The position numbers were made by a program, and so were the translations under genes. A DNA stretch of 11,919 bases, from positions 1 to 11,919 of the forward strand of contig JBFWQM010000179.1 of the NCBI GenBank assembly GCA_050249455.1. The letters are read 5' to 3'. A model generated the notes under the pieces. That model worked only from the letters and a program-made list of their open reading frames with translations. It had not been told where the DNA came from and did no database searches. The first letter of the stretch is position 1; each line of letters opens with the position of its first letter. Below are positions 1-6,599 of this stretch, one piece after another. Source of the DNA: JBFWQM01 sp050249455 (GTDB taxonomy: Bacteria > Pseudomonadota > Alphaproteobacteria > MPNO01 > VGEU01).

Positions 1-9
1 GATAGATAA

Positions 10-23
10 GGGGCCGCGGCCCC
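10..23. repeat. 14 bp GC palindrome at the left edge
   Basis: A perfect palindrome GGGGCCGCGGCCCC lies 25 bp before the first gene. It has no loop and no T-tract, so it is not a classic terminator. It could be the remnant of a 3' hairpin of a gene left of the window, or an operator. The context to the left is missing, so no function is assigned. Confidence 0.3.
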
Positions 24-48
24 GCCTCCAAGCCGTCCGGAGACCGCC

Positions 49-768
49 ATGACCGACGCCATGGGCACCCGCTGCGTGTTCGCCCTGCTGCTGCCGGCGA
101 CCAACACGATCACCGAGCCCGACTTGGCGAGCCTGCGCCCGGCCGGCGTCAGCAACCAGACCTACCGGTTCCCGTTCCCCGGCATGCCGGACACGCTCGA
201 CGCGCTGCTCGACATGATGCGCCCGACGGTCGGGCTGATGCTGGAGTGCGAGCCCGACGCGGTGATCGTCGGCTACACCACCGAGTTCCTGCCGGACGGC
301 CTGGAGGCCGCCGCCCGGCTGCGCGATTTCGTCGAGGACGCCGTGCGCCGGCCGACCACAATGGCCTCCGACGCGGTGCCCGAGGCGCTGCACGCGATCG
401 GCGCCCGGCGCATCGGCGTGGTGACGCCGTACACGCCGGCGGGCGACGCCAACGTGAAGGCCTATTTCGAGGCGCTGGGGTTCGAGGTCGCGGCGATCGG
501 CGGGCTTTCGACCAAGGGCAAGGTGCATACCGCGCGGCTGACCGAGGCGCAGGTGCGCGGCGTGTTCGAGGCGGTGGACGTCGCCGGCGTCGAGGCGCTG
601 GTGCAGGTCGGCACCAACCTGGTCTGCGCCGGCTTCGCCGCATCGCTGGAGGCGCGGCACGGCAAGCCGGTGATCCCGGTCAACACGGCGGCGTACTGGG
701 CCGCGCTGCGGCGTGCGGGGGTTGCCGATCGGGTTGCGGGGTTCGGGTCGCTGCTGGAGCGGTACTGA
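49..768 (+). CDS. Asp/Glu racemase / maleate isomerase / arylmalonate decarboxylase superfamily protein, cysteine-less active site
   Basis: A 239-residue soluble protein whose length and motif order fit the maleate cis-trans isomerase/arylmalonate decarboxylase branch of the Asp/Glu racemase superfamily. Seen: an N-terminal LLLPATNTITEPD segment (13-25) like the family's P-x-N substrate loop; VIVGYTTEF (72-80), where the first catalytic Cys of maleate isomerases would lie; the second-lobe strand RRIGVVTPYT (120-129); VGTNL (187-191), where the second catalytic Cys normally precedes T-N-L; and KPVIPVNTAAYWAALR near the C-terminus. Both catalytic Cys positions appear replaced (T77/T78 region and G188); C193 lies five residues on. 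The fold assignment is firm, but the reaction is not. Family members with intact cysteines act on maleate, malonates or hydantoins. The ATG at 49 has GGAG at 39-42 with a 6-nt gap; an ATG at 61 is a weaker alternative. It is convergent with the Mo-oxidoreductase. Confidence 0.8.
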   Translation: MTDAMGTRCVFALLLPATNTITEPDLASLRPAGVSNQTYRFPFPGMPDTLDALLDMMRPTVGLMLECEPDAVIVGYTTEFLPDGLEAAARLRDFVEDAVRRPTTMASDAVPEALHAIGARRIGVVTPYTPAGDANVKAYFEALGFEVAAIGGLSTKGKVHTARLTEAQVRGVFEAVDVAGVEALVQVGTNLVCAGFAASLEARHGKPVIPVNTAAYWAALRRAGVADRVAGFGSLLERY

Positions 769-788
769 GGGGTTCCGGGACCGGAGAG

Positions 789-873
789 GCCCCCTTCCCC
801 CAACCCCCTCCCACGAGGGGAGGGGGAGAAGAACAGCCCCCTCCCCTCGTGGGAGGGGGTTGGGGGAGGGGGC
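789..873. repeat. Long near-perfect inverted repeat between convergent genes, likely bidirectional terminator or dispersed palindromic element
   Basis: Left arm 789-826 (38 nt) and right arm 837-873 (37 nt) are reverse complements apart from one extra T in the left arm (795-796). The loop is 10 nt, AGAAGAACAG. Each arm is itself a near palindrome around CCCTCCCACGAGGGGAGG, so the element can fold as one very stable hairpin or as two small ones. It fills the 130 bp between the stop at 768 and the stop at 901. There is no T-tract, so intrinsic termination is uncertain, but the structure would protect both 3' ends. The composition resembles dispersed intergenic palindromes seen in high-GC alphaproteobacteria; I infer that from memory and have not searched. 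Confidence 0.75.
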
Positions 874-898
874 GCCTCCGCGCGAAAGACGTCGCCCC

Positions 899-3079
899 CT
901 ACTCCGCCGCCACGCCGGCCGCCGCGAACGCCGCCGGCGCGGCGCAGCGCGCGATGCGGCACGGCAGGCCGCGGGTGTCGGCGGAGCCGGTGACGGGGTC
1001 CCACGGGCCGTCATAGGACATCGCGGCGTTGACGTTGATCTCCAGCGCCGCGCGCTCCGGCCCCGGCGCCTCGGGCAGCCACCAGCCCATGCCGGTGCGC
1101 ACCACGCCGGGCGGCGTGACGTCGGTGACCTCCAGCCGCAGGGTGCACGGCGCCGGGCCGTTGGCGCATTCGACCGACACCCAGTCGCCGTCCGCGAGGC
1201 CGCAGGCGAGCGCGGTGTCGGGGTGGATCTGCAGCTCGGGATAAGGCGAGACCTTGCGCGCCCACGCCTGCTCGCGGAAGCGCGAGTGGTGATACGTCTT
1301 CTCGCGCGCGCCGCTGAGCAGCACCAGCGGATACGCCGCGCGCACCGCGTCGCCCTCGCGCTCCGCCCGCGGCGGCACGTAGTTGGGCAGCGGGTCGAGG
1401 CCGAGGCCCTTCAGCGTCTCCGAGTAGAGCTCCAGCTTACCGGTGGAGGTCTTGAAGCCCGCGGTCTCGAAGTCGCCGGTCGCGAACGGGAATTTCAGCC
1501 AGCCGACCGCGGCAAGCTCGTCGAACTTTTCCGCGATCGGGCCCATCAGGTAGGTGTTGAATTCGCGCTTGGTGCGCCACGGCACGAAGTCGTGCGCCAG
1601 CGCGCCGCGGGCGCGGAAGCGGTCCATCAGCGCGACCGCGATGTCGAAGTCCGACCGCGCCTCGCCGCGCGGCGCCACCGCGGCGCGGGTGAAGCTGACG
1701 CACGGGCCGGACGGGTCGAGCGAGATCTCCTCCTCCTCCACCGCCGTGGTCTTGGGCAGCACGATGTCGGCGATTTCCGTCGTCGGCGTCATCATGTGCG
1801 AGACGGCGACGATGAGGTCGAGCGAGCGCATCGCGCGCAACGTCTTCGGCGTGTCGGGATAGGTGACGGCGATGTTGACCCCGGTGACGTAGAGCGCGCG
1901 CACCGGATAGGGCTGCCCCGTGAGCATCGCGTCGATCACCGACGGGTTGTGGCAGGCGGACTGCCAGCCGCGCGGCCCGGCCCACAGCGGGAAGCGGTCG
2001 GCGCCGATGGTCGCCTCCTCCGCCTCGCGCGGCAGGCGGAACGCCGGGTCGTGCAGCACGTCGAGATAGGACTTGAACCCCGGCGGGCGCTTGGCGCGGC
2101 GGTTGCCGCCGGCGCGGTCGAGGTTGCCGGTGATCGCGACCAGCGCGTGGAAGGCGCGGAAGGTCTGCACGCCCGCCGACGCGGCATCGATGCCGTGGCC
2201 GGAGACGAAGGTCGACGGGCCATCGGCGTAGAGCCGCGCCGCCGCCACGATGTCGACTGCGGGCACGCCGGTCAGGCCGGCGGCGCGCTCCGGCGGAAAC
2301 GCGGCGGCGCGGGCACAGAGCTCGTCGAAGCCGTGGCACCAGCGTGCGACGAAATCGCGGTCATAGGTGCCGTCGCGCACGATGACGTCGATCATGGCGA
2401 GCGCCAGCGCCGCGTCGCTGCCGAGCCGCGGGCGCAGCCACAGGTCGGCGATGTCGGCGGCGGGCGTGCGCGCCGGATCGATGACGACGATCTTCGCGCC
2501 GCGCTTCTTCGCCCGCTTCAGCGCCATCCACTGCACCGGGTCGGCGGCCGACGGGTTGCGCCCGACCACCAGCGCGCAGCGCGCCGCGTCGATGTCCTCG
2601 CCGCCGATCATGTTGAGGCCGGTGATGCGGTCGGACACCGCGCGGCAGCCGCCGCACAGGTCCTGGTTCATCATCCAGTTGGGCGAGCCGAGCGAGCGCA
2701 GCATCAGCACCAGCGAGGTGCCGCGGCTGAACAGGGCGCTGGAAACCGCGCCGACGATCGACTTCGGGCCGTGCAGGTCGCGCACCTCCAGCAGCCGGTC
2801 GGCGACCTCGTCCAGCGCCTCGTCCCAGCCGATGCGCTGCCAGCGGCCCGAGCCGCGCGGCCCGGCGCGGCGCATCGGGTGCAGCAGGCGGTCGGGGTGG
2901 CCGGTCAGCTCCGGCAGTCCGCGGATGCCCTTGACGCAGAACGCGCCGAGCGAGCCGGGATGGCCGGGATTGGGGTCGATGCGCGCGACCGCGCCGCCGG
3001 CCACGGTGATGCGCGAGCCGCAGCGGGTCGAGCATTCCCAGCAGGTGCTGGGGAACGTCCCGTCGGTGAAGCTCGTCAT
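899..3079 (-). CDS. Molybdopterin (bis-MGD) oxidoreductase with N-terminal 4Fe-4S cluster, formate dehydrogenase/thiosulfate reductase-like, substrate unknown
   Basis: A 726-residue DMSO-reductase superfamily catalytic subunit. Seen: an N-terminal 4Fe-4S motif with Cys13, Cys16, Cys20 and Cys48, followed by Lys50; the pterin-domain lead-in WQRIGWDEALDEVADRL (80-96); a candidate Mo-ligand loop DLCGGCR with Cys142 and Cys145 (the family equivalent is the Cys/Sec of formate dehydrogenase); ALVVGRNPSAADP, typical of pterin-binding domain III; VLPKTTAVEEEE; and a C-terminal molydopterin dinucleotide-binding domain from about 583 (HHSRFR, ELQIHPDTALACGLADGDWV). There is no Tat signal, so it is probably cytoplasmic. 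No FeS, membrane or chaperone subunit lies beside it, so the electron partner is unknown. The frame opens farther upstream (to 3196), but the chosen ATG has GGAGG six nt away and gives the short leader normal for this family. It is divergent from the RidA-like gene and convergent with the racemase-like gene. Confidence 0.88.
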   Translation of the reverse strand: MTSFTDGTFPSTCWECSTRCGSRITVAGGAVARIDPNPGHPGSLGAFCVKGIRGLPELTGHPDRLLHPMRRAGPRGSGRWQRIGWDEALDEVADRLLEVRDLHGPKSIVGAVSSALFSRGTSLVLMLRSLGSPNWMMNQDLCGGCRAVSDRITGLNMIGGEDIDAARCALVVGRNPSAADPVQWMALKRAKKRGAKIVVIDPARTPAADIADLWLRPRLGSDAALALAMIDVIVRDGTYDRDFVARWCHGFDELCARAAAFPPERAAGLTGVPAVDIVAAARLYADGPSTFVSGHGIDAASAGVQTFRAFHALVAITGNLDRAGGNRRAKRPPGFKSYLDVLHDPAFRLPREAEEATIGADRFPLWAGPRGWQSACHNPSVIDAMLTGQPYPVRALYVTGVNIAVTYPDTPKTLRAMRSLDLIVAVSHMMTPTTEIADIVLPKTTAVEEEEISLDPSGPCVSFTRAAVAPRGEARSDFDIAVALMDRFRARGALAHDFVPWRTKREFNTYLMGPIAEKFDELAAVGWLKFPFATGDFETAGFKTSTGKLELYSETLKGLGLDPLPNYVPPRAEREGDAVRAAYPLVLLSGAREKTYHHSRFREQAWARKVSPYPELQIHPDTALACGLADGDWVSVECANGPAPCTLRLEVTDVTPPGVVRTGMGWWLPEAPGPERAALEINVNAAMSYDGPWDPVTGSADTRGLPCRIARCAAPAAFAAAGVAAE

Positions 3080-3085
3080 GGCCTG

Positions 3086-3090
3086 CCTCC
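3086..3090 (-). promoter_or_regulatory. Ribosome binding site of the Mo-oxidoreductase
   Basis: On the minus strand GGAGG ends six nt before the ATG at 3077-3079. This site decides the start: the 39 in-frame codons farther upstream are Arg/Ala-rich, look like non-coding GC-rich DNA, and would run into the divergent promoter. Confidence 0.75.
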
Positions 3091-3147
3091 GCGCGTCTTC
3101 CCGCAGCGCGGGATGATGCGCCATGCGCGCCGCGGCCTCAACCGCCG

Positions 3148-3187
3148 TGCGCGACGTCGTTGCGCGACGCCGCGGGTCGGCTATTCT
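3148..3187 (+). promoter_or_regulatory. Candidate sigma70-type promoter of the RidA-like gene, with a 9-bp direct repeat
   Basis: TTGCGC (3160-3165) and TATTCT (3182-3187) are 16 nt apart, placing a start near 3194 and leaving a leader of about 20 nt with the ribosome binding site. The 9-mer TGCGCGACG occurs at 3148-3156 and again at 3161-3169, one copy overlapping the -35 box, which could be an operator. Both are weak consensus matches in GC-rich DNA, so this is a proposal only. The 134 bp region 3080-3213 must also hold the opposite-strand promoter, which I could not place. Confidence 0.35.
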
Positions 3188-3203
3188 CGGCGCCACAACC
3201 GAT

Positions 3204-3207
3204 GGAG
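3204..3207 (+). promoter_or_regulatory. Ribosome binding site of the RidA-like gene
   Basis: GGAG lies six nt before the ATG at 3214. It overlaps an upstream in-frame ATG at 3202, which therefore is unlikely to be the start. The chosen start gives MAVDLKIYNPE, a normal RidA-family beginning. Confidence 0.7.
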
Positions 3208-3213
3208 TGCGCG

Positions 3214-3627
3214 ATGGCCGTAGACCTCAAGATATACAACCCCGAGACGCTGGGCACACCGCTGGGCCAGTACTCCCACGTGACGCGGGTGAAAGCGAGC
3301 GAGTTCCTGTTCATCGCCGGCATGCTGGCGGCCGACGAGGCCGGCAACTCGGTCGGCATCGGCGACTTCGAGAAGCAGTGCGACCAGGTGTTCGCCAACC
3401 TGCTCGCCGCCCTGAAGGACGCCGGCGCCGGCTACGGCAACATCGTGCAGTTCACCACCTACCTGGTGCACTCGCACTATATCCCGAAATTCATGGACTA
3501 CCGGCTGAAGAACTTCCCGCGCTTCTTCCCCGACGGGAAGTACCCGCCCAACACCCTGCTCATGGTCGACCGGCTGGTGAAGGAGGAGTTCATGGTCGAG
3601 GTCCAGGCGATCGCCGCGATCGGCTGA
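3214..3627 (+). CDS. RidA/YjgF/YER057c/UK114 family protein lacking the imine-deaminase arginine
   Basis: A 137-residue single-domain protein. Family landmarks seen: QYSHVTRV (19-26), FLFIAGMLAAD (31-41), EKQCDQVFANLLAALKDAGAGYGNIVQFTTYLV (53-85) and VEVQAIAAIG at the C-terminus, with Glu129 at the conserved late Glu. Classic RidA enzymes hydrolyse 2-aminoacrylate and other reactive imines using an Arg in a P-A-R-S stretch (Arg105 in E. coli/Salmonella numbering). Here the equivalent stretch is PPNT (111-114), so Asn113 replaces that Arg. By family knowledge this argues against canonical imine deaminase activity and for one of the other Rid subfamilies. Probably a cytoplasmic homotrimer. It is divergent from the Mo-oxidoreductase; that pairing is consistent with a role near its substrate or product, but this is inference. 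Confidence 0.88.
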   Translation: MAVDLKIYNPETLGTPLGQYSHVTRVKASEFLFIAGMLAADEAGNSVGIGDFEKQCDQVFANLLAALKDAGAGYGNIVQFTTYLVHSHYIPKFMDYRLKNFPRFFPDGKYPPNTLLMVDRLVKEEFMVEVQAIAAIG

Positions 3628-3671
3628 CCGCCCGAATGGATGTGGACCTTTCGGCATAGAATCGATTCGAC

Positions 3672-3712
3672 AAGCCCGTCCGTCCGTATTATGAACGTCG
3701 ACGGACGGGCTT
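3672..3712 (+). repeat. Perfect 13-bp inverted repeat (hairpin)
   Basis: AAGCCCGTCCGTC (3672-3684) pairs exactly with GACGGACGGGCTT (3700-3712) across a 15-nt loop. No T-run follows on the plus strand. It may protect the 3' end of the RidA-like mRNA, form the 5' stem of a small RNA, or be a protein-binding palindrome. Confidence 0.6.
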
Positions 3713-3792
3713 ACACCGTCACGGGGAGACGCCAATAGGGTCTCTGCAGAACAACAACAGACAACAACATAACAAGAACAAGATCAGTCAGG

Positions 3793-3824
3793 GGGCGGCA
3801 CCAGGATGGGGCTGCCCTTTTTTT
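3793..3824 (+). terminator. Rho-independent terminator after the RidA-like gene / candidate sRNA
   Basis: GGGCGGC (3793-3799) pairs with GCTGCCC (3811-3817, one G-U pair) across an 11-nt loop, and seven T follow directly (3818-3824). This is the only clear intrinsic terminator in the window. It ends 17 bp before the 3' end of the convergent hybrid kinase gene (3841), so it should stop plus-strand transcription from running antisense into that gene. Confidence 0.75.
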
Positions 3825-3840
3825 ATCCCGATTTGCGAAT

Positions 3841-6411
3841 TCAGGCCGCGTCTGCAGTATTGAGCTGCGCCTGCACGGCAGTTGTCGCGCAATACGCTTC
3901 GAACGCCGCCTGCAGCGCCGCCACGTCGGCCGGCGCGAGGGCGCGTCCGCCGCGCATCGCGGACTCCTGGGCAATGGCGGCCCTGCTCAGCCGCGATGCG
4001 CCGACATAGCTCGCCGCGCTCTTCAGCGAGTGGACCTTGCGCAGCGCTTCGGCGGGATCGCCGGCGGGGTCCGACAGCGCCTGCAGGGTCCGGGTCGTCG
4101 TGCCGACGAACGCGCGCACGACCCGCTGCACGGCCTCGGCGCCGATCTCTGCGGCAAGCTGCACGAGTGCGTGCTCGTCGAACGCAGGCGCCGCCGTGTC
4201 CTGGTGCGGCGCCGGCGCGTCCGCCGCCGCGACGGCCAGATTGCGCGCGAGCGCGCCCAGCAGCAACGACTTGCGGATCGGCTTGGCGACGAAATCGTTC
4301 ATGCCGGCGGCGCGGCAGGCCTCGCGGTCGTCGTCGAACGCGTTGGCGGTGAAGGCGACGATCGGCACCGTCGCGTCGCGCCCGCCGCGCGCGCGGATGC
4401 GGCGCGTCGCCTCGATGCCGTCCATCTCCGGCATGAACACGTCCATCAGGATCAGGTCGTAGTCGAAGCGGGCGACCGCCTCCACGGCTTCCAGGCCGTT
4501 GGCGACGGCATCGACGCGGACGCGGTCGTGCTGCAGGATCGAGAGCGCCACGAGGCGGTTGGTGACGTTGTCCTCGGCCAGAAGCAGCCGGATCGGGCGG
4601 CCGAGCCGCGCAAGCACCGCGGCGAGCGCCGCGGCCGCATCGACGGCGTCGCCATCCGCATGCGCGAGGGCGCCGGCGTCCGCTTCGTCCATCGGCACCG
4701 TCACGACCGCGACGGTTCCGCGACCGGGTTCGGATTCGATCGCGATGGTGCCGCCCATGAGGTCGACCAGCCGCCGGCAGATGACCAGGCCGAGACCCGA
4801 GCCGCCGAAGCGGCGGGTGATCGAGATATCGGCCTGGGCGAATTCCTCGAACAGGCGGTCGATCCGGTCGCGCGGAATGCCGATGCCGGTATCGGCGACG
4901 GTCCATTCCAGCGCGCCGGCCACGTGGGCCGCGCGGCGGATCGCGACCGTGACGCTGCCGCTGTCGGTGAACTTGATCGCGTTGCTGATGAGGTTGAACA
5001 GGATCTGGCGCAGCCGCGACGGATCGCCCAGCACCGCGGCGGGCAGGTCCGGTGCGATCGAGACCGTGAAGGCCACGCCCTTCGCATCGGCGCGCGGGCC
5101 CATCACGCTGGCGGCGTCGGTCGTCAGCGTCGACGGATCGAACGGGATGCGCTCGATCTCGACCTTCCGCGCCTCCAGCTTCGAGAAGTCGAGGATGTCG
5201 TTGAGGAGCCCGAGCAGGCTGTCGCCGGAGTCGCGGATCAGCCGCACCTGCTTGCGCTGGGCGTCCGATAGCGGGGACTCGAGAAGCACGCCGGCCATGC
5301 CGAGCACCGCGTTCATCGGCGTGCGGATCTCGTGGCTCATGACTGCCAGGAAGCGCGACTTCGCCGACGACGCCTCCTCCGCCGCCTGCTTGGACTTCTT
5401 GAGCGCCTCCAGTATGCGCTCGCGCCCGCCGGCAAGATGGAAGTTGATCGCGCTCAGCGCGAGCAGGCAGAGCGTGGCGATCGCCACGCCGCTGGCGAGG
5501 ATTCCCGTCCGGTAGCGCCAGTCGGCGAGGACGACGCTTTCCCGGTCGGCCACGCTGACGACGAGCGGAAGTCCCGGGACGCGCCGGGGCGTCACGATCG
5601 AAGCCGACGCGGCATCCGGATCGGCGGCACGCGACGCGACGCGCGGCGGTCCGCGCAGGATGCGAAACGAGGCCGTGTCGAGAAAGCTTGCCCCCATCGC
5701 CGCCTCGTCGTGCGGGTGCTGGGCGAGAAGGACGCCGTCGCTGCGGTACAGCGACAGGGTCGCGGCATCGCTGATCCGTACGGTGCGCAGGAACTCCTCG
5801 AAGAAGCCGACGCGGATCCCGGTCAGCACCAGGCCGAGCAGTTCACCCTCCGCGCTGCGGATCGCGCGGCTCAGGTAGAAAGTCCAGTTGCCGTTGCCGC
5901 GGTTCTGCACCGGCTTGCTGACGAACAGCGGGCTCACGCTGCCGCGGGAATGCGCGATGAAGTAGTCGCGGTCCGACAGGTTGATCGGCGGCGGCGGAAA
6001 GGATCGGCTGAAGTTGAGCACGGTGCCGTCGAAAGCGACGATCGTGGCCACGTCGACCTGCGGGACGCCGCGGATGCGCTGCAGCAGCCGGTCGTACACC
6101 ACGACGTCGGACATCAGGGTGCGGAATTCGCCGGGCGTCTGCGCGCCTGCCTGGCGGACGTCCTCGGCCGTGGCGTCGAGCACCAGGTTGGCGGCGGTGA
6201 TCGCCTGACGCACCTGCTCGGCCAGAACGATCGAGATGTTCTCCTGGTCGAGGGCAGCGTCCTGGAGCTCGTGCGCGCGGTCGCGGCCGGCGATCAGCCA
6301 GGCCCCGACGACCAGGAAGACGGCGGCGACGACGGAGGTGACGAGCCCGGTGTAAGCCGGGCGCATGAGCCGCCCCAGGGCAGCCTGAAAACGCGCGACT
6401 CTGGTGTTCAT
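3841..6411 (-). CDS. Membrane hybrid histidine kinase: dCache - HisKA - HATPase - REC - HPt
   Basis: An 856-residue inner-membrane sensor. Order seen: short cytoplasmic N-terminus; TM1 about 21-41; periplasmic double-Cache/PDC domain about 45-298 with the typical INLSDRDYF (143-151), PVQNRGNGNWTF and LYRSDGVLLAQHP stretches; TM2 about 302-323; HisKA with SHEIRTP and phospho-acceptor His360; HATPase with N-box Asn477, G1 Asp507 (DTGIGIP) and G2 GGSGLGL (536-542); receiver with Glu613/Asp614, phospho-acceptor Asp657, Thr688 and Lys710; and a C-terminal HPt with His794 (KVHSLKSAAS). All catalytic residues are present, so a full His-Asp-His relay is expected inside one protein, ending on an HPt that must hand phosphate to a separate receiver. 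The ligand is unknown; dCache domains commonly bind small metabolites such as amino acids or carboxylates. The ATG is preceded by GGGAGA nine nt upstream. The gene is divergent from DoxX. Confidence 0.93.
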   Translation of the reverse strand: MNTRVARFQAALGRLMRPAYTGLVTSVVAAVFLVVGAWLIAGRDRAHELQDAALDQENISIVLAEQVRQAITAANLVLDATAEDVRQAGAQTPGEFRTLMSDVVVYDRLLQRIRGVPQVDVATIVAFDGTVLNFSRSFPPPPINLSDRDYFIAHSRGSVSPLFVSKPVQNRGNGNWTFYLSRAIRSAEGELLGLVLTGIRVGFFEEFLRTVRISDAATLSLYRSDGVLLAQHPHDEAAMGASFLDTASFRILRGPPRVASRAADPDAASASIVTPRRVPGLPLVVSVADRESVVLADWRYRTGILASGVAIATLCLLALSAINFHLAGGRERILEALKKSKQAAEEASSAKSRFLAVMSHEIRTPMNAVLGMAGVLLESPLSDAQRKQVRLIRDSGDSLLGLLNDILDFSKLEARKVEIERIPFDPSTLTTDAASVMGPRADAKGVAFTVSIAPDLPAAVLGDPSRLRQILFNLISNAIKFTDSGSVTVAIRRAAHVAGALEWTVADTGIGIPRDRIDRLFEEFAQADISITRRFGGSGLGLVICRRLVDLMGGTIAIESEPGRGTVAVVTVPMDEADAGALAHADGDAVDAAAALAAVLARLGRPIRLLLAEDNVTNRLVALSILQHDRVRVDAVANGLEAVEAVARFDYDLILMDVFMPEMDGIEATRRIRARGGRDATVPIVAFTANAFDDDREACRAAGMNDFVAKPIRKSLLLGALARNLAVAAADAPAPHQDTAAPAFDEHALVQLAAEIGAEAVQRVVRAFVGTTTRTLQALSDPAGDPAEALRKVHSLKSAASYVGASRLSRAAIAQESAMRGGRALAPADVAALQAAFEAYCATTAVQAQLNTADAA

Positions 6412-6425
6412 GAAACCGGCTCTCC

Positions 6426-6450
6426 CGGGCGCACGGGGGAGGGGCGCCCG
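6426..6450. repeat. 7-bp inverted repeat in the hybrid-kinase leader
   Basis: CGGGCGC (6426-6432) and GCGCCCG (6444-6450) can pair across 11 nt. On the minus strand the stem lies directly upstream of the GGGAGA ribosome binding site of the hybrid kinase, so it could affect translation or bind a regulator. Short GC stems arise easily in such DNA. Elsewhere in the 188 bp spacer (6412-6599) I saw no convincing promoter for either gene. Confidence 0.3.
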
Positions 6451-6599
6451 AGCAATGACCCGTGCGGCAGGCTAGCGGCTCAGCGTTAAGCGACCGTTCC
6501 CGGCCACGGAGACATTCTGCCGCAGCGGGCCGACAACCGCCCTGGCCGGCGCCCGGACATTGCGGATAGACTGCCCGGCCGCCACCTGGATCCCCCGCA

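Larger units (their letters stand above)
3657..3824 (+). ncRNA. Candidate small RNA or structured 3' UTR between the RidA-like and hybrid kinase genes
   Basis: This 3' spacer has an unusual order of parts: a -10-like TAGAAT (3657-3662), a perfect 13-bp hairpin starting about 10 nt later (3672-3712), an A/C-rich unstructured stretch built from repeated ACAAC units (about 3748-3781), and an intrinsic terminator ending in seven T (3793-3824). A transcript from about 3670 would be about 155 nt long, with the 5' hairpin / single-stranded middle / terminator layout typical of bacterial sRNAs. No convincing -35 box is present, so it may instead be a long 3' UTR of the RidA-like mRNA. Confidence 0.35.

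Noticed and set aside
713..3223. An 836-codon open frame on the plus strand opposite the Mo-oxidoreductase
   Set aside because: It is Arg/Ala/Gly/His-rich, matches no family, and is the expected open antisense frame of a GC-rich gene; the minus-strand frame has clear motifs.
3691..3738. A 15-codon frame (MNVDGRAYTVTGRRQ) starting in the loop of the 3672-3712 hairpin
   Set aside because: No ribosome binding site precedes the ATG, and a frame this short occurs by chance.
3748..3781. CRISPR or tandem-repeat array in the CAA-rich stretch
   Set aside because: The ACAAC units are irregular, very short and without spacers.
4030..6489. Plus-strand open frames of 413 and 385 codons opposite the hybrid kinase
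   Set aside because: Antisense shadows; the minus-strand product has every kinase, receiver and HPt motif intact.
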